Positions 36,192-45,016 of a stretch of DNA of 64,000 nucleotides are shown here, piece by piece; the first letter of the stretch is position 1; each line of letters begins with the position of its first letter. The notes below the pieces were generated by a model. It was given only the letters and a program-made list of their open reading frames with translations. It had not been told where the DNA came from and searched no databases. The position numbers and the translations under genes were made by a program. Where the stretch lies: the NCBI GenBank assembly GCA_001270045.2, contig DF970690.1:406369-470368 (forward strand), written 5' to 3'. This DNA is from Bacteroidales bacterium 6E. GTDB lineage: Bacteria > Bacteroidota > Bacteroidia > Bacteroidales > Prolixibacteraceae.

Positions 36192-37262
36192 TCATTTCCG
36201 GCGGAGGATGACCATGGTGGCACCATACCCATAATCCCGGAATGAGGCATCCTGAAAATCATATTTTTTATATCTGTTCGACAGCTCCCGGCGCAACTCA
36301 TTTTTAAGGGTCCCCTGTCCTACCCCATGTATGAAAACGATCCTCTTGGTACCATTTTGTATGGCAGACTCCATTTCGAACCGAAAACGGTCCATCTGGA
36401 TTTCCAAGATATCTTTTGGCTCAAGATTTTGGTTATCATCCAGAAGTTCCTGAATGTGCAAATCTACCTCCTTAAGGTCAGGTGACTCCTGCTTTGGGAT
36501 GACAGGCTTTTTCAAATCACCACTCTCCTCCATCACCTTCGGCGCACTAAAATCATGCTGTTTAAGTTTTTCAATCTCTTTCGAAAGTTCATTTTCCAGC
36601 AAGTCAATCAAATAGGCCCTGGTAGAAAAATAGGCATTTCCTGTAAAAGATGTCTCCTTGTAGAACTTGACAGGATTAACTTTCAAAGTCTTCACAAGGG
36701 CATTCTGCAATTCTCTCCCATTACTTTCGAAGGGAAGAATCTGTACGCCAAATGATGGGAAAGTACTAAAATCGGAATGTGTAATACCCTTAAGGGGAAC
36801 ACAACTATAAGGGCCCAGCCTGCCCGATTTTTCGGAAGCATATGAGCCATTTGTTAATAATGAAAAATGATACAACAGGGTTTTGTCACTGTCGTTGACA
36901 AGCCATGCCTTTATCTCGCCCGACAAAGGCATAGTTGGAACCTCAGGCACAAATGCCAGAAAATATGCTCCGTTGGGAACTGCAGGTTTCCCGGCAGAGG
37001 AGGCAAATAACGGTTGACTTTCCTTTTTGGGTTTTCTCACCTCAGCCGGCTCAATGACTGGTTTACCCGAAACATTTCGGGTTGGGATGGGAGATGAGGT
37101 TTCATTTACAAAACGTTCGTCCTTAACCAATTCGGCGATCAAACAAGGCACTTCAAATCCTTCTTCATCTTCGACGTTCACAACCTTCTTGCTCACAAAA
37201 CCGGTAACCGTCCCGCCACCTTTTGCATTGAGAAATTTAACCTTATCTCCAATTTTCAACAT
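36192..37262 (-). CDS. DUF2027-Smr domain protein
   Basis: A 356-residue soluble protein. The N-terminus (about 1-190) is DUF2027, recognised by IGDKVKFLNAKGGGTVTGF and a following SH3-like strand pattern. A charged, low-complexity linker (about 225-260) contains KKPVIPKQES. The C-terminus (about 265-356) is an Smr domain with VDLHIQELL, the IVFIHGVGQGTLK loop, and a final YGYGATMVILRRK. Smr domains of MutS2-type proteins nick DNA or RNA, or act in ribosome rescue; here there is no MutS core. This architecture is common in Bacteroidota. It lies between convergent nitronate monooxygenase and divergent oxidoreductase genes. Function unknown; ribosome or nucleic-acid action is inferred from the Smr domain. 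Confidence 0.88.
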   Translation of the reverse strand: MLKIGDKVKFLNAKGGGTVTGFVSKKVVNVEDEEGFEVPCLIAELVKDERFVNETSSPIPTRNVSGKPVIEPAEVRKPKKESQPLFASSAGKPAVPNGAYFLAFVPEVPTMPLSGEIKAWLVNDSDKTLLYHFSLLTNGSYASEKSGRLGPYSCVPLKGITHSDFSTFPSFGVQILPFESNGRELQNALVKTLKVNPVKFYKETSFTGNAYFSTRAYLIDLLENELSKEIEKLKQHDFSAPKVMEESGDLKKPVIPKQESPDLKEVDLHIQELLDDNQNLEPKDILEIQMDRFRFEMESAIQNGTKRIVFIHGVGQGTLKNELRRELSNRYKKYDFQDASFRDYGYGATMVILRRK

Positions 37263-37378
37263 AGTTCATTTTTTTTGCAAAGCTATCATTTAAAAATAAA
37301 ATCATAGTTTTAACTTTTTGCTTTTACATCCATCCAATGGATAGCTATAAATAATCAAATATTCAATTCATACTGACA

Positions 37379-38461
37379 ATGAGTGTTTTTCGGATTGGTT
37401 TTTTAGGTGCGGGAGGGATTGCACGCGCCCATGTTTATGCGCTGCAATCACTAAAATTCTATTATAATTCATCCCCCGGGATAGAACTTTCAACGGTTTG
37501 TTCCCAGAGGAGAGAAAGTCGTGAATCATTTGCAAAAGCATATGGATTTGCAAAGTCTGAGACTTTCGAAGAATTCAGGCAAAACCAGGAAATAGACACC
37601 GTATTTATTCTGGGCCCCAACAATACTCATTTTGAGCATTTTAAAACTGCGCTGGAGATGCCTTCCGTGCGTAGGATTTATCTTGAGAAGCCGGTCTGTT
37701 CAAGTTTGGGTGAAGAACAGGAAATGGCAAAGCTGGCAGCATCATCAAATAAAATCATTCAGGTAGGATTTCAATACCTGCAAACCCCTGCTGTGCGTGA
37801 AGCACTTTCCTTCTGGAAATCAGGTTTGCTAGGGAAACCCATACATTTTGACCTGAAATACTACCATGGCGATTATCTCCAGAAGAGTTACCGGGGTAAG
37901 CGCGTGACCCGACTCACACCTGCACCCGATGGAGGAGCCATGGCCGATCTGGGATCTCACGGCATCAGCCTGTTAACGGCTTTTCTCGGAGAAGGATTAC
38001 AATTAAACCATGCCATTCAGGCAGGAGGATTTCCGGGTGTTCCGGCAGGTTCCGACCTGTTCAGTTCCATTTCACTGACAGATCCAAAGACCATGGCCGC
38101 AGGCCATATGTCAGCCAGTCGCATCAGCTCAGGATCAGGCGACCTGGTCAGTCTTGAAATTTACGCCGAAAAAGGGATGTTGCGCTATTCGTCACAAACA
38201 TCCGAATACTTTGAGTACTATACCGAATCATCGGGTACCTGGACAAAAAGAATGATTGGCAGCAATTACAACGGAATCACTTCGTTCCCTTCGGGGCATG
38301 TACCTGCAGGCTGGCTTCGTTCGCTGGTTCACGCCCATTTCCTGTTTTTGGGTGGAAATGACCCACGGGCATTTATACCAGGACTGGATCATGGACTCGA
38401 AGTGCAGCGACTCGTACGTGAAACCGCAAGTCACCTTGAACAATACCGTAGCAAGTTTTAG
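37379..38461 (+). CDS. Gfo/Idh/MocA-family oxidoreductase
   Basis: A 360-residue NAD(P)-dependent sugar or inositol dehydrogenase-like protein. The Rossmann motif FLGAGGIARAHVY is at about 9-21 and the conserved EKPVCSS at about 101-107. The substrate-domain region has DGGAMADLGSHGISLL, matching the G-G-(x)-D-x-G-x-H family motif, with the His intact. No signal peptide is seen, so it is cytosolic. The gene stands between a divergent Smr protein and malQ in the same direction (91-base gap). The substrate cannot be assigned within this broad family. Confidence 0.9.
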   Translation: MSVFRIGFLGAGGIARAHVYALQSLKFYYNSSPGIELSTVCSQRRESRESFAKAYGFAKSETFEEFRQNQEIDTVFILGPNNTHFEHFKTALEMPSVRRIYLEKPVCSSLGEEQEMAKLAASSNKIIQVGFQYLQTPAVREALSFWKSGLLGKPIHFDLKYYHGDYLQKSYRGKRVTRLTPAPDGGAMADLGSHGISLLTAFLGEGLQLNHAIQAGGFPGVPAGSDLFSSISLTDPKTMAAGHMSASRISSGSGDLVSLEIYAEKGMLRYSSQTSEYFEYYTESSGTWTKRMIGSNYNGITSFPSGHVPAGWLRSLVHAHFLFLGGNDPRAFIPGLDHGLEVQRLVRETASHLEQYRSKF

Positions 38462-38552
38462 GAAGTGATTACCCAAATCAATATTTATTTAAGGGGTGAA
38501 AATACCATAATACCCCCTGGCAAATTGGTTATAAATTGAATTACGAATTAAG

Positions 38553-40061
38553 ATGAAACATAGAATCAGTGGCATACTCCTCCACATAACTTCCCTTCCG
38601 AGCAAGGAGGGAATAGGGACATTGGGCGTCCATGCCATGAAGTGGATTGATTTCCTGAAACAGAGCCGGCAAACGGTTTGGCAGATCCTGCCACTTGGCC
38701 CGGTAGGTTATGCCCATTCCCCCTATTTATGCTATTCGGCCTTTGCCGGAAATCCTCTTCTGATTGATCTGGAAAGCCTTTTAAAAGAAGGACTTATACA
38801 GGAGACACATCTAAAAGGAACACCACGATTTGACATCAGGCAAGTTGAGTTTGATCGGATTGAAAAATGGAAAGCCCCACTTTTGAGGAAGGCTTTTCAA
38901 CAATTCAGGGCAGCAAAAAATCAGTTCGCCAATGATTATCACCGGTTTCTGGATGAGAATGGTTGGTGGGTAAACGATTATTCACTGTTTATGTCCGCAA
39001 AGTTTCACTTTGGTGGCATTTCATGGCAGGGATGGCCTGATGAGCTCAAGTTTCGGACTCCGGAAGGCATGGAAAAATACAGAATAAAACTTGCCGATGA
39101 AATCGAATACAGGCTGTTCGAACAATTCATTTTCTTCAGGCAATGGTCACAAATCCATGACTATGCAAAAAAACAGGGAATCCGGATTTTTGGCGATATG
39201 CCATTATATGTGGCCGGCGACAGTGCAGATGTGTGGGCCAACACCGAAATCTTCATGCTCGACGAAAAGCTGGAACCAACCCACATTGGTGGTGTCCCTC
39301 CGGATTATTTCAGTGAAACAGGCCAGTTATGGGGAAATCCGGTGTATGACTGGGATGCCCTGAAAAAGCAAAACTATCATTGGTGGATGGCACGCATCCA
39401 CTTTAACCTCAGAATGTTTGACTTGGTCAGGATTGACCATTTCAGGGGATTGGAATCATTCTGGGCCATTCCTGCCGGTTCAGAGAATGCCATATCAGGA
39501 GAATGGTTACCTGCCTATGGGCATGAGATGTTATCTCTTCTAAAAAGCCAGATTGGCGATTTGCCCCTTATTGCAGAAGATCTTGGAATTATTACACCTG
39601 AAGTGGACAAACTCAGGGCCAGCTTCAACCTGCCAGGAATGAAGGTGCTTCAATTTGCATTTACAACAGGCCCTGACAACGACTATCTGCCTCATAACTA
39701 CGACCGAAACTACCTTGTTTATACCGGGACGCATGACAACGACACCAGTTGGGCCTGGTTACATGCAGCCGGCAAAGAAGAGAAAAGGCGTGCACTCGAC
39801 TATTTAAAACCCTTTAACCGTAAACCTGTAGATGCACTCATCGAGATGGCATGGGCCTCGGTGGCATACATGGCGTTCATTCCCCTCCAGGATTTGCTGG
39901 GATTGGGAGCAGAGGCCAGAATGAACATACCCGGTCTGGCATCAGGCAATTGGGGATGGCGGTTCAGATGGGACCAGATCAGGGGAAGACACCAGAAATT
40001 TTTGGTTGAAATCAACCAAAAATATAACCGCAACGGAGTTTTTGGGAAAGAAGCAGGTTAA
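38553..40061 (+). CDS. malQ: 4-alpha-glucanotransferase
   Basis: Transfers alpha-1,4-glucan segments between maltodextrins (GH77, amylomaltase). The 502-residue length fits the short, bacterial form without N-terminal starch-binding modules. Catalytic residues: nucleophile Asp in DLVRIDHFRGLE, acid/base Glu in PLIAEDLGIIT, and third Asp in GTHDNDTSW. The N-terminal SGILLHITSLPSKEGIGTLG is the typical opening. It is convergent with the hydrolase gene and the two stop regions overlap by four bases. It probably works with the glycogen synthase encoded at 49092 in storage polysaccharide metabolism, although the two are not adjacent. Confidence 0.97.
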   Translation: MKHRISGILLHITSLPSKEGIGTLGVHAMKWIDFLKQSRQTVWQILPLGPVGYAHSPYLCYSAFAGNPLLIDLESLLKEGLIQETHLKGTPRFDIRQVEFDRIEKWKAPLLRKAFQQFRAAKNQFANDYHRFLDENGWWVNDYSLFMSAKFHFGGISWQGWPDELKFRTPEGMEKYRIKLADEIEYRLFEQFIFFRQWSQIHDYAKKQGIRIFGDMPLYVAGDSADVWANTEIFMLDEKLEPTHIGGVPPDYFSETGQLWGNPVYDWDALKKQNYHWWMARIHFNLRMFDLVRIDHFRGLESFWAIPAGSENAISGEWLPAYGHEMLSLLKSQIGDLPLIAEDLGIITPEVDKLRASFNLPGMKVLQFAFTTGPDNDYLPHNYDRNYLVYTGTHDNDTSWAWLHAAGKEEKRRALDYLKPFNRKPVDALIEMAWASVAYMAFIPLQDLLGLGAEARMNIPGLASGNWGWRFRWDQIRGRHQKFLVEINQKYNRNGVFGKEAG

Positions 40062-40861
40062 CAGCACTGCAATACTGCCTGCATGAATAATTCGGGTTGT
40101 TCGGCATGTAGCCAATGTCCCGCATCAGGAATATCAATTATCTGGGCATCAGGATATATCCTGAGGATTCTCGGGATATCTTCATCCCGGATGTAGGGTG
40201 ACTTAAGTCCCCTGATAAAGACAACAGGATATACCGTTACGGGCAGGCGATCTTCAAAATATTTCTCATTGCCACCTTCGACAATTTCCTCCAGATGATT
40301 GTAAAGGGCTTCAACATTCAATCGCCAATGAAGCTTTTTTGATTTGGTATCGACGGCAACATTTTTGAGCAGGAATTGAATGATATCCGGACTGCCAATT
40401 TTCTCTGCCAAACTATCTGCAACATCCTGCCGTGTTTTTACAAATTCAAAATTAATTTCCATCATGGCCATCAATATGGTTCGATGAAGGTGATACTGGC
40501 TTTCATCACCCAGACGCAAATAATCCTTGGGAGCGATATCGGCTATCACCAGCTTCTCAACCCTCTCAGGGTAATCGGCCGCAAAAAGCATGGCAGTCTT
40601 TCCACCCATGCTGTGTCCCAATAAAGTTGCCCTTTCAATATGGTGGTCATCAAAAAACCGGGCCAAATCATCCACCATTCCCTGATAAGTATGCTCAGGA
40701 TGGTGAGGTGACCGACCATGATTCCTCAGGTCAATGGCATATACCTGATGATGGTCTGAAAGTCGTTTTGAAATCGCCAGCCAATTATCGGAAGATCCAT
40801 ACAAACCGTGTACAATGACGATTGGTGAACCTTGCCCTTCCTTTTTAAAATGCAGTTTCAT
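40058..40861 (-). CDS. Alpha/beta hydrolase, YbfF-like
   Basis: A 267-residue soluble esterase-like hydrolase. The nucleophile elbow LLGHSMGGKTAM puts Ser at 84; the oxyanion H-G is at 18-19 (VIVHGLYGSSDNW); the acid is plausible in the region before the last histidine, which is seen in IPDAGHWLHAEQPE. The pattern is that of YbfF-type esterases with acyl-CoA or short-chain ester activity. Its start abuts the pdxJ stop, so the two are probably co-transcribed from pdxJ. No signal peptide. Confidence 0.87.
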   Translation of the reverse strand: MKLHFKKEGQGSPIVIVHGLYGSSDNWLAISKRLSDHHQVYAIDLRNHGRSPHHPEHTYQGMVDDLARFFDDHHIERATLLGHSMGGKTAMLFAADYPERVEKLVIADIAPKDYLRLGDESQYHLHRTILMAMMEINFEFVKTRQDVADSLAEKIGSPDIIQFLLKNVAVDTKSKKLHWRLNVEALYNHLEEIVEGGNEKYFEDRLPVTVYPVVFIRGLKSPYIRDEDIPRILRIYPDAQIIDIPDAGHWLHAEQPELFMQAVLQCC

Positions 40862-41575
40862 CTATCTAAGGCAATCAAGATATTTCTGAATCGTGATTTC
40901 CAGTCCAAAATACAAAGCATCGGCAATCAATGCATGTCCGATTGAAACTTCCTTGATTTCAGGAATCATTCCGACCAGGTACTTCAGGTTTTCCAAACTC
41001 AGGTCATGTCCGGCATTCAGATCCAGTCCACATGCGGTTGCCGTCTTTGCCGCAATGACAAAAGGTTTTACAGCCTCCTCCCTGTTTACCGGGAAATATG
41101 TCGCATAGGGTTCGGTATACAATTCAACCCTGTCGGTACCCGTCCTGGCCGCTCCCTCAACGAGCGATTGATCGGGATCCACAAACAGGGAAGTCCTGAT
41201 ACCCGACTCTTTCAAACGGGCAACCACCTCGGTAAGGAAGGACCGATGGGTGATGGTATCCCAGCCATGATCGGACGTAATTTGCCCCGGGGCATCAGGC
41301 ACCAGTGTTACCTGATCGGCTTTCACTTGTGTGACCAATTTCAAAAAGTCTTCGGTTGGATAACCCTCTATATTGAATTCCGTGACTATTACCGGTTTGA
41401 GATCAAATACGTCCTGCCTGCGGATATGTCGTTCGTCAGGCCTGGGATGAACCGTGATTCCCTGTGCTCCAAATCTTTGGCAATCCACAGCAGCTTTTAC
41501 GACATCCGGAATGATTCCACCCCTTGCATTACGCAATGTTGCTATTTTGTTTATATTTACGCTCAATCTAGTCAT
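40862..41575 (-). CDS. pdxJ: Pyridoxine 5'-phosphate synthase
   Basis: Final ring-closing enzyme of the DXP-dependent vitamin B6 route; condenses 3-amino-2-oxopropyl phosphate and deoxyxylulose phosphate. The 237-residue length is standard. Motifs: TRLSVNINKIATLRNARGG near the N-terminus, GITVHPRPDERHI with the phosphate- and substrate-binding residues, ADQVTLVPDAPGQITSDHGWD, VSLFVDP-type strand (RTSLFVDPD) and C-terminal EVSIGHALIADALYFGLE. All are intact. It is immediately upstream of the hydrolase gene and divergent from the CBS gene, with 70 bases between them. It is at one end of a conserved Bacteroidota block with nadK, uppS and bamA. Confidence 0.96.
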   Translation of the reverse strand: MTRLSVNINKIATLRNARGGIIPDVVKAAVDCQRFGAQGITVHPRPDERHIRRQDVFDLKPVIVTEFNIEGYPTEDFLKLVTQVKADQVTLVPDAPGQITSDHGWDTITHRSFLTEVVARLKESGIRTSLFVDPDQSLVEGAARTGTDRVELYTEPYATYFPVNREEAVKPFVIAAKTATACGLDLNAGHDLSLENLKYLVGMIPEIKEVSIGHALIADALYFGLEITIQKYLDCLR

Positions 41576-41645
41576 AACCGTAATTTTAAAGCCGCAAGTT
41601 ACGATTTTTACGCTATTGAATAAAGACTTTTAAATCTCTGATAAA

Positions 41646-42311
41646 TTGCGAGCAAAAGAACTGATAACCGATAATGTTCCGGTATTAAAGCCTGAAGACA
41701 AAGGTCAGACTGCCCTTAACTGGATGGATATGCTAAAAGTATCCCACCTCCCGGTTGTAAAAGAAGAGGAGTATCTGGGACTGATTTCAGACAAGATCAT
41801 TTACGACCTGAACCTGACGGAGGAGAGCATTGAAAAACAAGTTATTCAATTACATTCCCCACATATCCATGAGGATAAGCACATCTTTGAGGCAGCCTCT
41901 GTCATGTATAACCTGGGATTGACTGTTCTTCCGGTATTGAACGAGGCAAACTCGTATGTTGGGACCATCACCCTTACAGACATTTGGAAAGGCATTGCAA
42001 GTCTTTTAAGCCTTAATGAACCAGGAGGAATAATTATCCTAAACGTCCCTGAACATAACTTTTCGCTGAGCGAAATCAGCCAAATCGTTGAAAGCAATGA
42101 CACCAGGATACTAAGTTTGGTAACCCATAAACCCTCTGGATCAGAAGTGCTGAACATCACCTTAAAACTTGACAGGGTTGACCTGTCGGCAGTGTTGCAG
42201 ACTTTTGAGCGATACAGTTACCAGGTTGCATCTGTATTCATGGACGATTCACTCCTCCATGACTTGTATGAAGACAGGCTTGAACAGTTTTTGCGTTATC
42301 TCAATATCTAA
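41646..42311 (+). CDS. CBS-pair protein with ACT-like C-terminus (AcuB-like)
   Basis: A 221-residue cytosolic protein with two CBS motifs (about 1-60, MRAKELITDNVPVLKPED, and about 65-125, HIHEDKHIFEAASVMYNLG) that probably bind adenine nucleotides. The C-terminal 90 residues (GGIIILNVPEHNFSLSEISQIV) look like an ACT domain, giving the architecture of AcuB. The start is TTG at 41646; no in-frame ATG precedes the first CBS strand, and the next ATG would cut into the domain. It lies 15 bases before nadK, so the two are probably co-transcribed. No enzyme domain is present, so a regulatory role is likely. Confidence 0.83.
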   Translation: MRAKELITDNVPVLKPEDKGQTALNWMDMLKVSHLPVVKEEEYLGLISDKIIYDLNLTEESIEKQVIQLHSPHIHEDKHIFEAASVMYNLGLTVLPVLNEANSYVGTITLTDIWKGIASLLSLNEPGGIIILNVPEHNFSLSEISQIVESNDTRILSLVTHKPSGSEVLNITLKLDRVDLSAVLQTFERYSYQVASVFMDDSLLHDLYEDRLEQFLRYLNI

Positions 42312-42326
42312 CCAACCGCTTCCATC

Positions 42327-43208
42327 ATGAAGGTAGCCGTATTCGGGATCAATGTTTCATCTGATTTTATCCCGGTATTACAACATTTCTTTCGGTTTTT
42401 GACTGAAAATAACATTCCGGTTCATATTTACCGGCCTTTTTTCGATCATTTAAAGTCCGACATGAACTTTGCCCCAAATGTTCAGGACTTTTTCACTTCC
42501 CATGAGGACTTCGACGGATCGGTTGAATACATTTTCAGCATAGGTGGAGACGGAACCTTTTTGCAGTCATTTCTGAACACCCGGAATTACCATATTCCTT
42601 TGGTGGGGGTCAATAGTGGAAGGCTAGGTTTCCTTGCCGACATTTCGCAGGAATTCATCATCGATGCCCTTACTGACATCATGGAAGGCAGATATAGCAC
42701 CATGGAAAGATCACTTCTCGAAGTGGAACTTATTGGGGCATCTGGTTTCGGGTTTAATTATGGTTTGAATGAGATGACCGTACTGAAAACCGACAGCTCT
42801 TCCATGATCAACATACAAGTCAGCATAAACGGGGCTTTTCTTTATTCTGTCTGGGCTGATGGGATGATCATTGCCACCCCGACGGGTTCAACTGCATATT
42901 CATTGAGTGTTGGTGGACCTATCCTGTCGCCCGATTCAGAAAACTTCGTCATTAATGCCATCGCTCCACATAACCTGACCGTCAGGCCTATTGTCGTTCC
43001 CGACACAAGTATACTGGACTTGCAGGTTGAAGGACGGGGAACACAGTATCTGACTTCACTCGACTCACGATCCATCATTGTGGACCATGCGACCACCATC
43101 CGTGTAAAGAAGGCTGATTTCAAACTCAAAACCTTGCACCTTCATGACCAGACTTTCTACCAGACGTTGCGCAATAAACTGATGTGGGGAATGGACAAGA
43201 GAAATTGA
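42327..43208 (+). CDS. nadK: NAD kinase
   Basis: Phosphorylates NAD to NADP. The 293-residue protein has the diagnostic GGDGTFL at 73-79, GVNSGRLGFLAD, GLNEMTVLK with the N-E pair, and TPTGSTAYSLSVGGPI. All NadK motifs are intact. It is preceded by the CBS-ACT gene and followed by about 300 bases of non-coding DNA before a DUF6089 gene, within the conserved pdxJ-CBS-nadK-DUF6089-uppS-bamA block. It supplies the NADP needed by the first isocitrate dehydrogenase and other reductases. Confidence 0.97.
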   Translation: MKVAVFGINVSSDFIPVLQHFFRFLTENNIPVHIYRPFFDHLKSDMNFAPNVQDFFTSHEDFDGSVEYIFSIGGDGTFLQSFLNTRNYHIPLVGVNSGRLGFLADISQEFIIDALTDIMEGRYSTMERSLLEVELIGASGFGFNYGLNEMTVLKTDSSSMINIQVSINGAFLYSVWADGMIIATPTGSTAYSLSVGGPILSPDSENFVINAIAPHNLTVRPIVVPDTSILDLQVEGRGTQYLTSLDSRSIIVDHATTIRVKKADFKLKTLHLHDQTFYQTLRNKLMWGMDKRN

Positions 43209-43290
43209 TAAATTATTATGACTTAACAATTTTTAACCGCAGTTAGGGTTTTATAATAGCATTCAGGTACGGTTTTTTTTTAAATTATAT

Positions 43291-43298
43291 TACTTTTG
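43291..43298 (+). promoter_or_regulatory. Candidate -7 box (TACTTTTG)
   Basis: TACTTTTG matches TAnnTTTG. A T-rich tract lies at the -33 distance without a clear TTTG. The predicted start site, about 43305, coincides with the first base of a terminator-like hairpin. Confidence 0.4.
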
Positions 43299-43304
43299 TA
43301 CCAC

Positions 43305-43335
43305 TTCTGAACAGGCATGTTCAGAATATTTTTTT
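43305..43335 (+). terminator. Terminator-like hairpin after nadK
   Basis: TTCTGAACA (43305-43313) and TGTTCAGAA (43318-43326) form a perfect 9-base stem with a four-base loop (GGCA), followed by TATTTTTTT. It may end nadK transcription about 100 bases downstream of its stop, or act as an attenuator for the DUF6089 gene. The palindrome could alternatively be an operator. Confidence 0.65.
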
Positions 43336-43521
43336 AAGTAGTTCATTGATTTAATGTAAGTTACATAGATAAAAACCAAAGTTGGATCGGGATTTCCTGG
43401 AAGGATAACAGAGTCTGTTTCATTTGGATTCCGAATGAAACAAACTGACTTAATATCCTATAAACGAATACTTTATCGATCCTCGCCTGAATCGAAATTT
43501 GTAGATGAAATGATTTACTCA

Positions 43522-44244
43522 ATGAGGAGAATTCTTTTATTGATAACCGGATTGATTCTGTCGTTTTCGGCACTTGCACAGAAGACGGCCGATATTGGTA
43601 TCTGGGGCGGCGGTTCAGGATATCTGGGTGATTTGGAAAATACGTCATTAAATGACTTTACTTTTCCTACGATAGGTGCATATTTCAGGTATAATTTCCA
43701 TGAAAGGGCAGGCGTAAGGGCCATGTTACTCTCAGGTAATATGGCGGCAGAGGGTATCATTCAAAACCATCCCTGGGAATTCAAAAAAAATGTACGTGAC
43801 TTTTCGCTACAAGCAGAAATCAATTTCCTGAGATATTCTACGGGAAACCGTAAGGCGGCATTTTCAAGCTACCTGACGGGAGGGATCGGCTTGATGAATT
43901 ACCGTTACGAATATGACCAGGCATTCATGCACACCATTACGCCCAATACGAACAAGGGTACTGATGATGAGTCAAAAAATGTCATTGCCCCGTCGTTGCC
44001 GTTCGGAATGGGATTTAAGTTCAATGTCGGGAAAAGACTCGGGTTGGGCGTAGAATATCAGATGAGAAAGTTGTTGGATGACAGGCTCGATAACCTGGAT
44101 GATCCATTGGCCCATATCAACAATGACAATATCGAAGTGACCTACAGGGATCGATTACATAACAATGACTGGGCAGGATTTCTCGGGTTGCATCTGACAT
44201 ACAAGATTTTCCTCGGAAAAGTGCCCTGTCCTGCCTACGATTAA
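43522..44244 (+). CDS. DUF6089-family outer-membrane protein
   Basis: A 240-residue exported protein, start placed at the ATG at 43522 (MRRILLLITG) directly before a signal peptide that ends in ALAQ; an ATG four codons upstream is also possible. The mature part is rich in alternating beta strands with a D-I-G-I-W-G-G-G-S-G-Y-L-G-D opening and a PFGMGFKFNVGKRLGLGVEYQMR segment, which fits a small outer-membrane barrel and the DUF6089 family. No catalytic residues are seen. It is eight bases before uppS, in the block that leads to bamA, and may take part in envelope assembly; its role is unknown. Confidence 0.8.
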   Translation: MRRILLLITGLILSFSALAQKTADIGIWGGGSGYLGDLENTSLNDFTFPTIGAYFRYNFHERAGVRAMLLSGNMAAEGIIQNHPWEFKKNVRDFSLQAEINFLRYSTGNRKAAFSSYLTGGIGLMNYRYEYDQAFMHTITPNTNKGTDDESKNVIAPSLPFGMGFKFNVGKRLGLGVEYQMRKLLDDRLDNLDDPLAHINNDNIEVTYRDRLHNNDWAGFLGLHLTYKIFLGKVPCPAYD

Positions 44245-44252
44245 ACAATTGA

Positions 44253-45002
44253 ATGAAAGTGTCTTTAAAGGAACAAATCAATACAGAAAAACTGCCAAGG
44301 CACATTGCCATCATCATGGATGGAAATGGTCGATGGGCGGCACGCCACGGCAGTGCCCGGATATTCGGGCATGAACATGGTGTGGAAGCCGTAAGGTCGG
44401 TCATTGAAGGCGCCGGGGAAGTTGGGGTAAAATACCTTACCCTGTATGCCTTCTCAACCGAAAACTGGTCAAGGCCTCGGGAAGAAGTTGACGGTCTTAT
44501 GAGTCTGCTGGTTCATGCCATCGATTCAGAAACCGTCAACCTGATGAAAAACAATGTTCGCCTCGGCGTAATTGGCTGTCAGGAGATGCTTCCTGAAAAT
44601 GTAAGGGCAAAACTGGACGGCTGCATTAACAAGTTGAAAGACAATACAGGCCTGACCGTAATGCTTGCCATCAGCTACAGTTCGAAATGGGAAATCCTGG
44701 AGGCAGCAAAAAAAATAGCCCACGACGCAGCCATACAGAAGATTACGCCATCAGATATAACAAACGAAATGTTCGACACTTACCTGTCAACTGCCGGATT
44801 ACCTGATCCGGAATTGCTCATCCGTACCAGTGGCGAATACCGGCTCAGTAATTTCCTGCTATGGCAGATTGCTTATTCTGAATTGTATTTTACGGAGATT
44901 CTATGGCCGGACTTCAGGAAGGAAAACCTTTTCGAAGCCATTATTGATTACCAAAACAGGGAAAGACGATTTGGAATGACAAGTGAACAAATAGCTGGTT
45001 AA
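44253..45002 (+). CDS. uppS: Isoprenyl transferase (undecaprenyl diphosphate synthase)
   Basis: Cis-prenyltransferase that makes undecaprenyl diphosphate, the lipid carrier of peptidoglycan and surface glycans. The 249-residue protein has the diagnostic HIAIIMDGNGRWA with the catalytic Asp at 23, GHEHGVEAVR, LTLYAFSTENWSRP, and the C-terminal PDPELLIRTSGEYRLSNFLLWQ. All are intact. It overlaps no gene, follows DUF6089 by eight bases and precedes bamA by 14 bases (to the preferred bamA start), so it is part of an envelope-biogenesis operon. Confidence 0.97.
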   Translation: MKVSLKEQINTEKLPRHIAIIMDGNGRWAARHGSARIFGHEHGVEAVRSVIEGAGEVGVKYLTLYAFSTENWSRPREEVDGLMSLLVHAIDSETVNLMKNNVRLGVIGCQEMLPENVRAKLDGCINKLKDNTGLTVMLAISYSSKWEILEAAKKIAHDAAIQKITPSDITNEMFDTYLSTAGLPDPELLIRTSGEYRLSNFLLWQIAYSELYFTEILWPDFRKENLFEAIIDYQNRERRFGMTSEQIAG

Positions 45003-45016
45003 AACATTTGACAGGA

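Larger units (their letters stand above)
43209..43521. other. Intergenic region between nadK and DUF6089 gene
   Basis: Just over 300 bases of AT-rich DNA. It contains a TAnnTTTG box (43291-43298) immediately followed by an intrinsic-terminator-like hairpin (43305-43335), both listed separately. An upstream in-frame extension of the DUF6089 gene (from 43435) lacks signal-peptide character and is not favoured. Nothing else is recognised. Confidence 0.6.

Noticed and set aside
43435-43521. Longer N-terminus for the DUF6089 protein
   Set aside because: The added residues are charged and precede a good signal peptide at MRRILLLITG.
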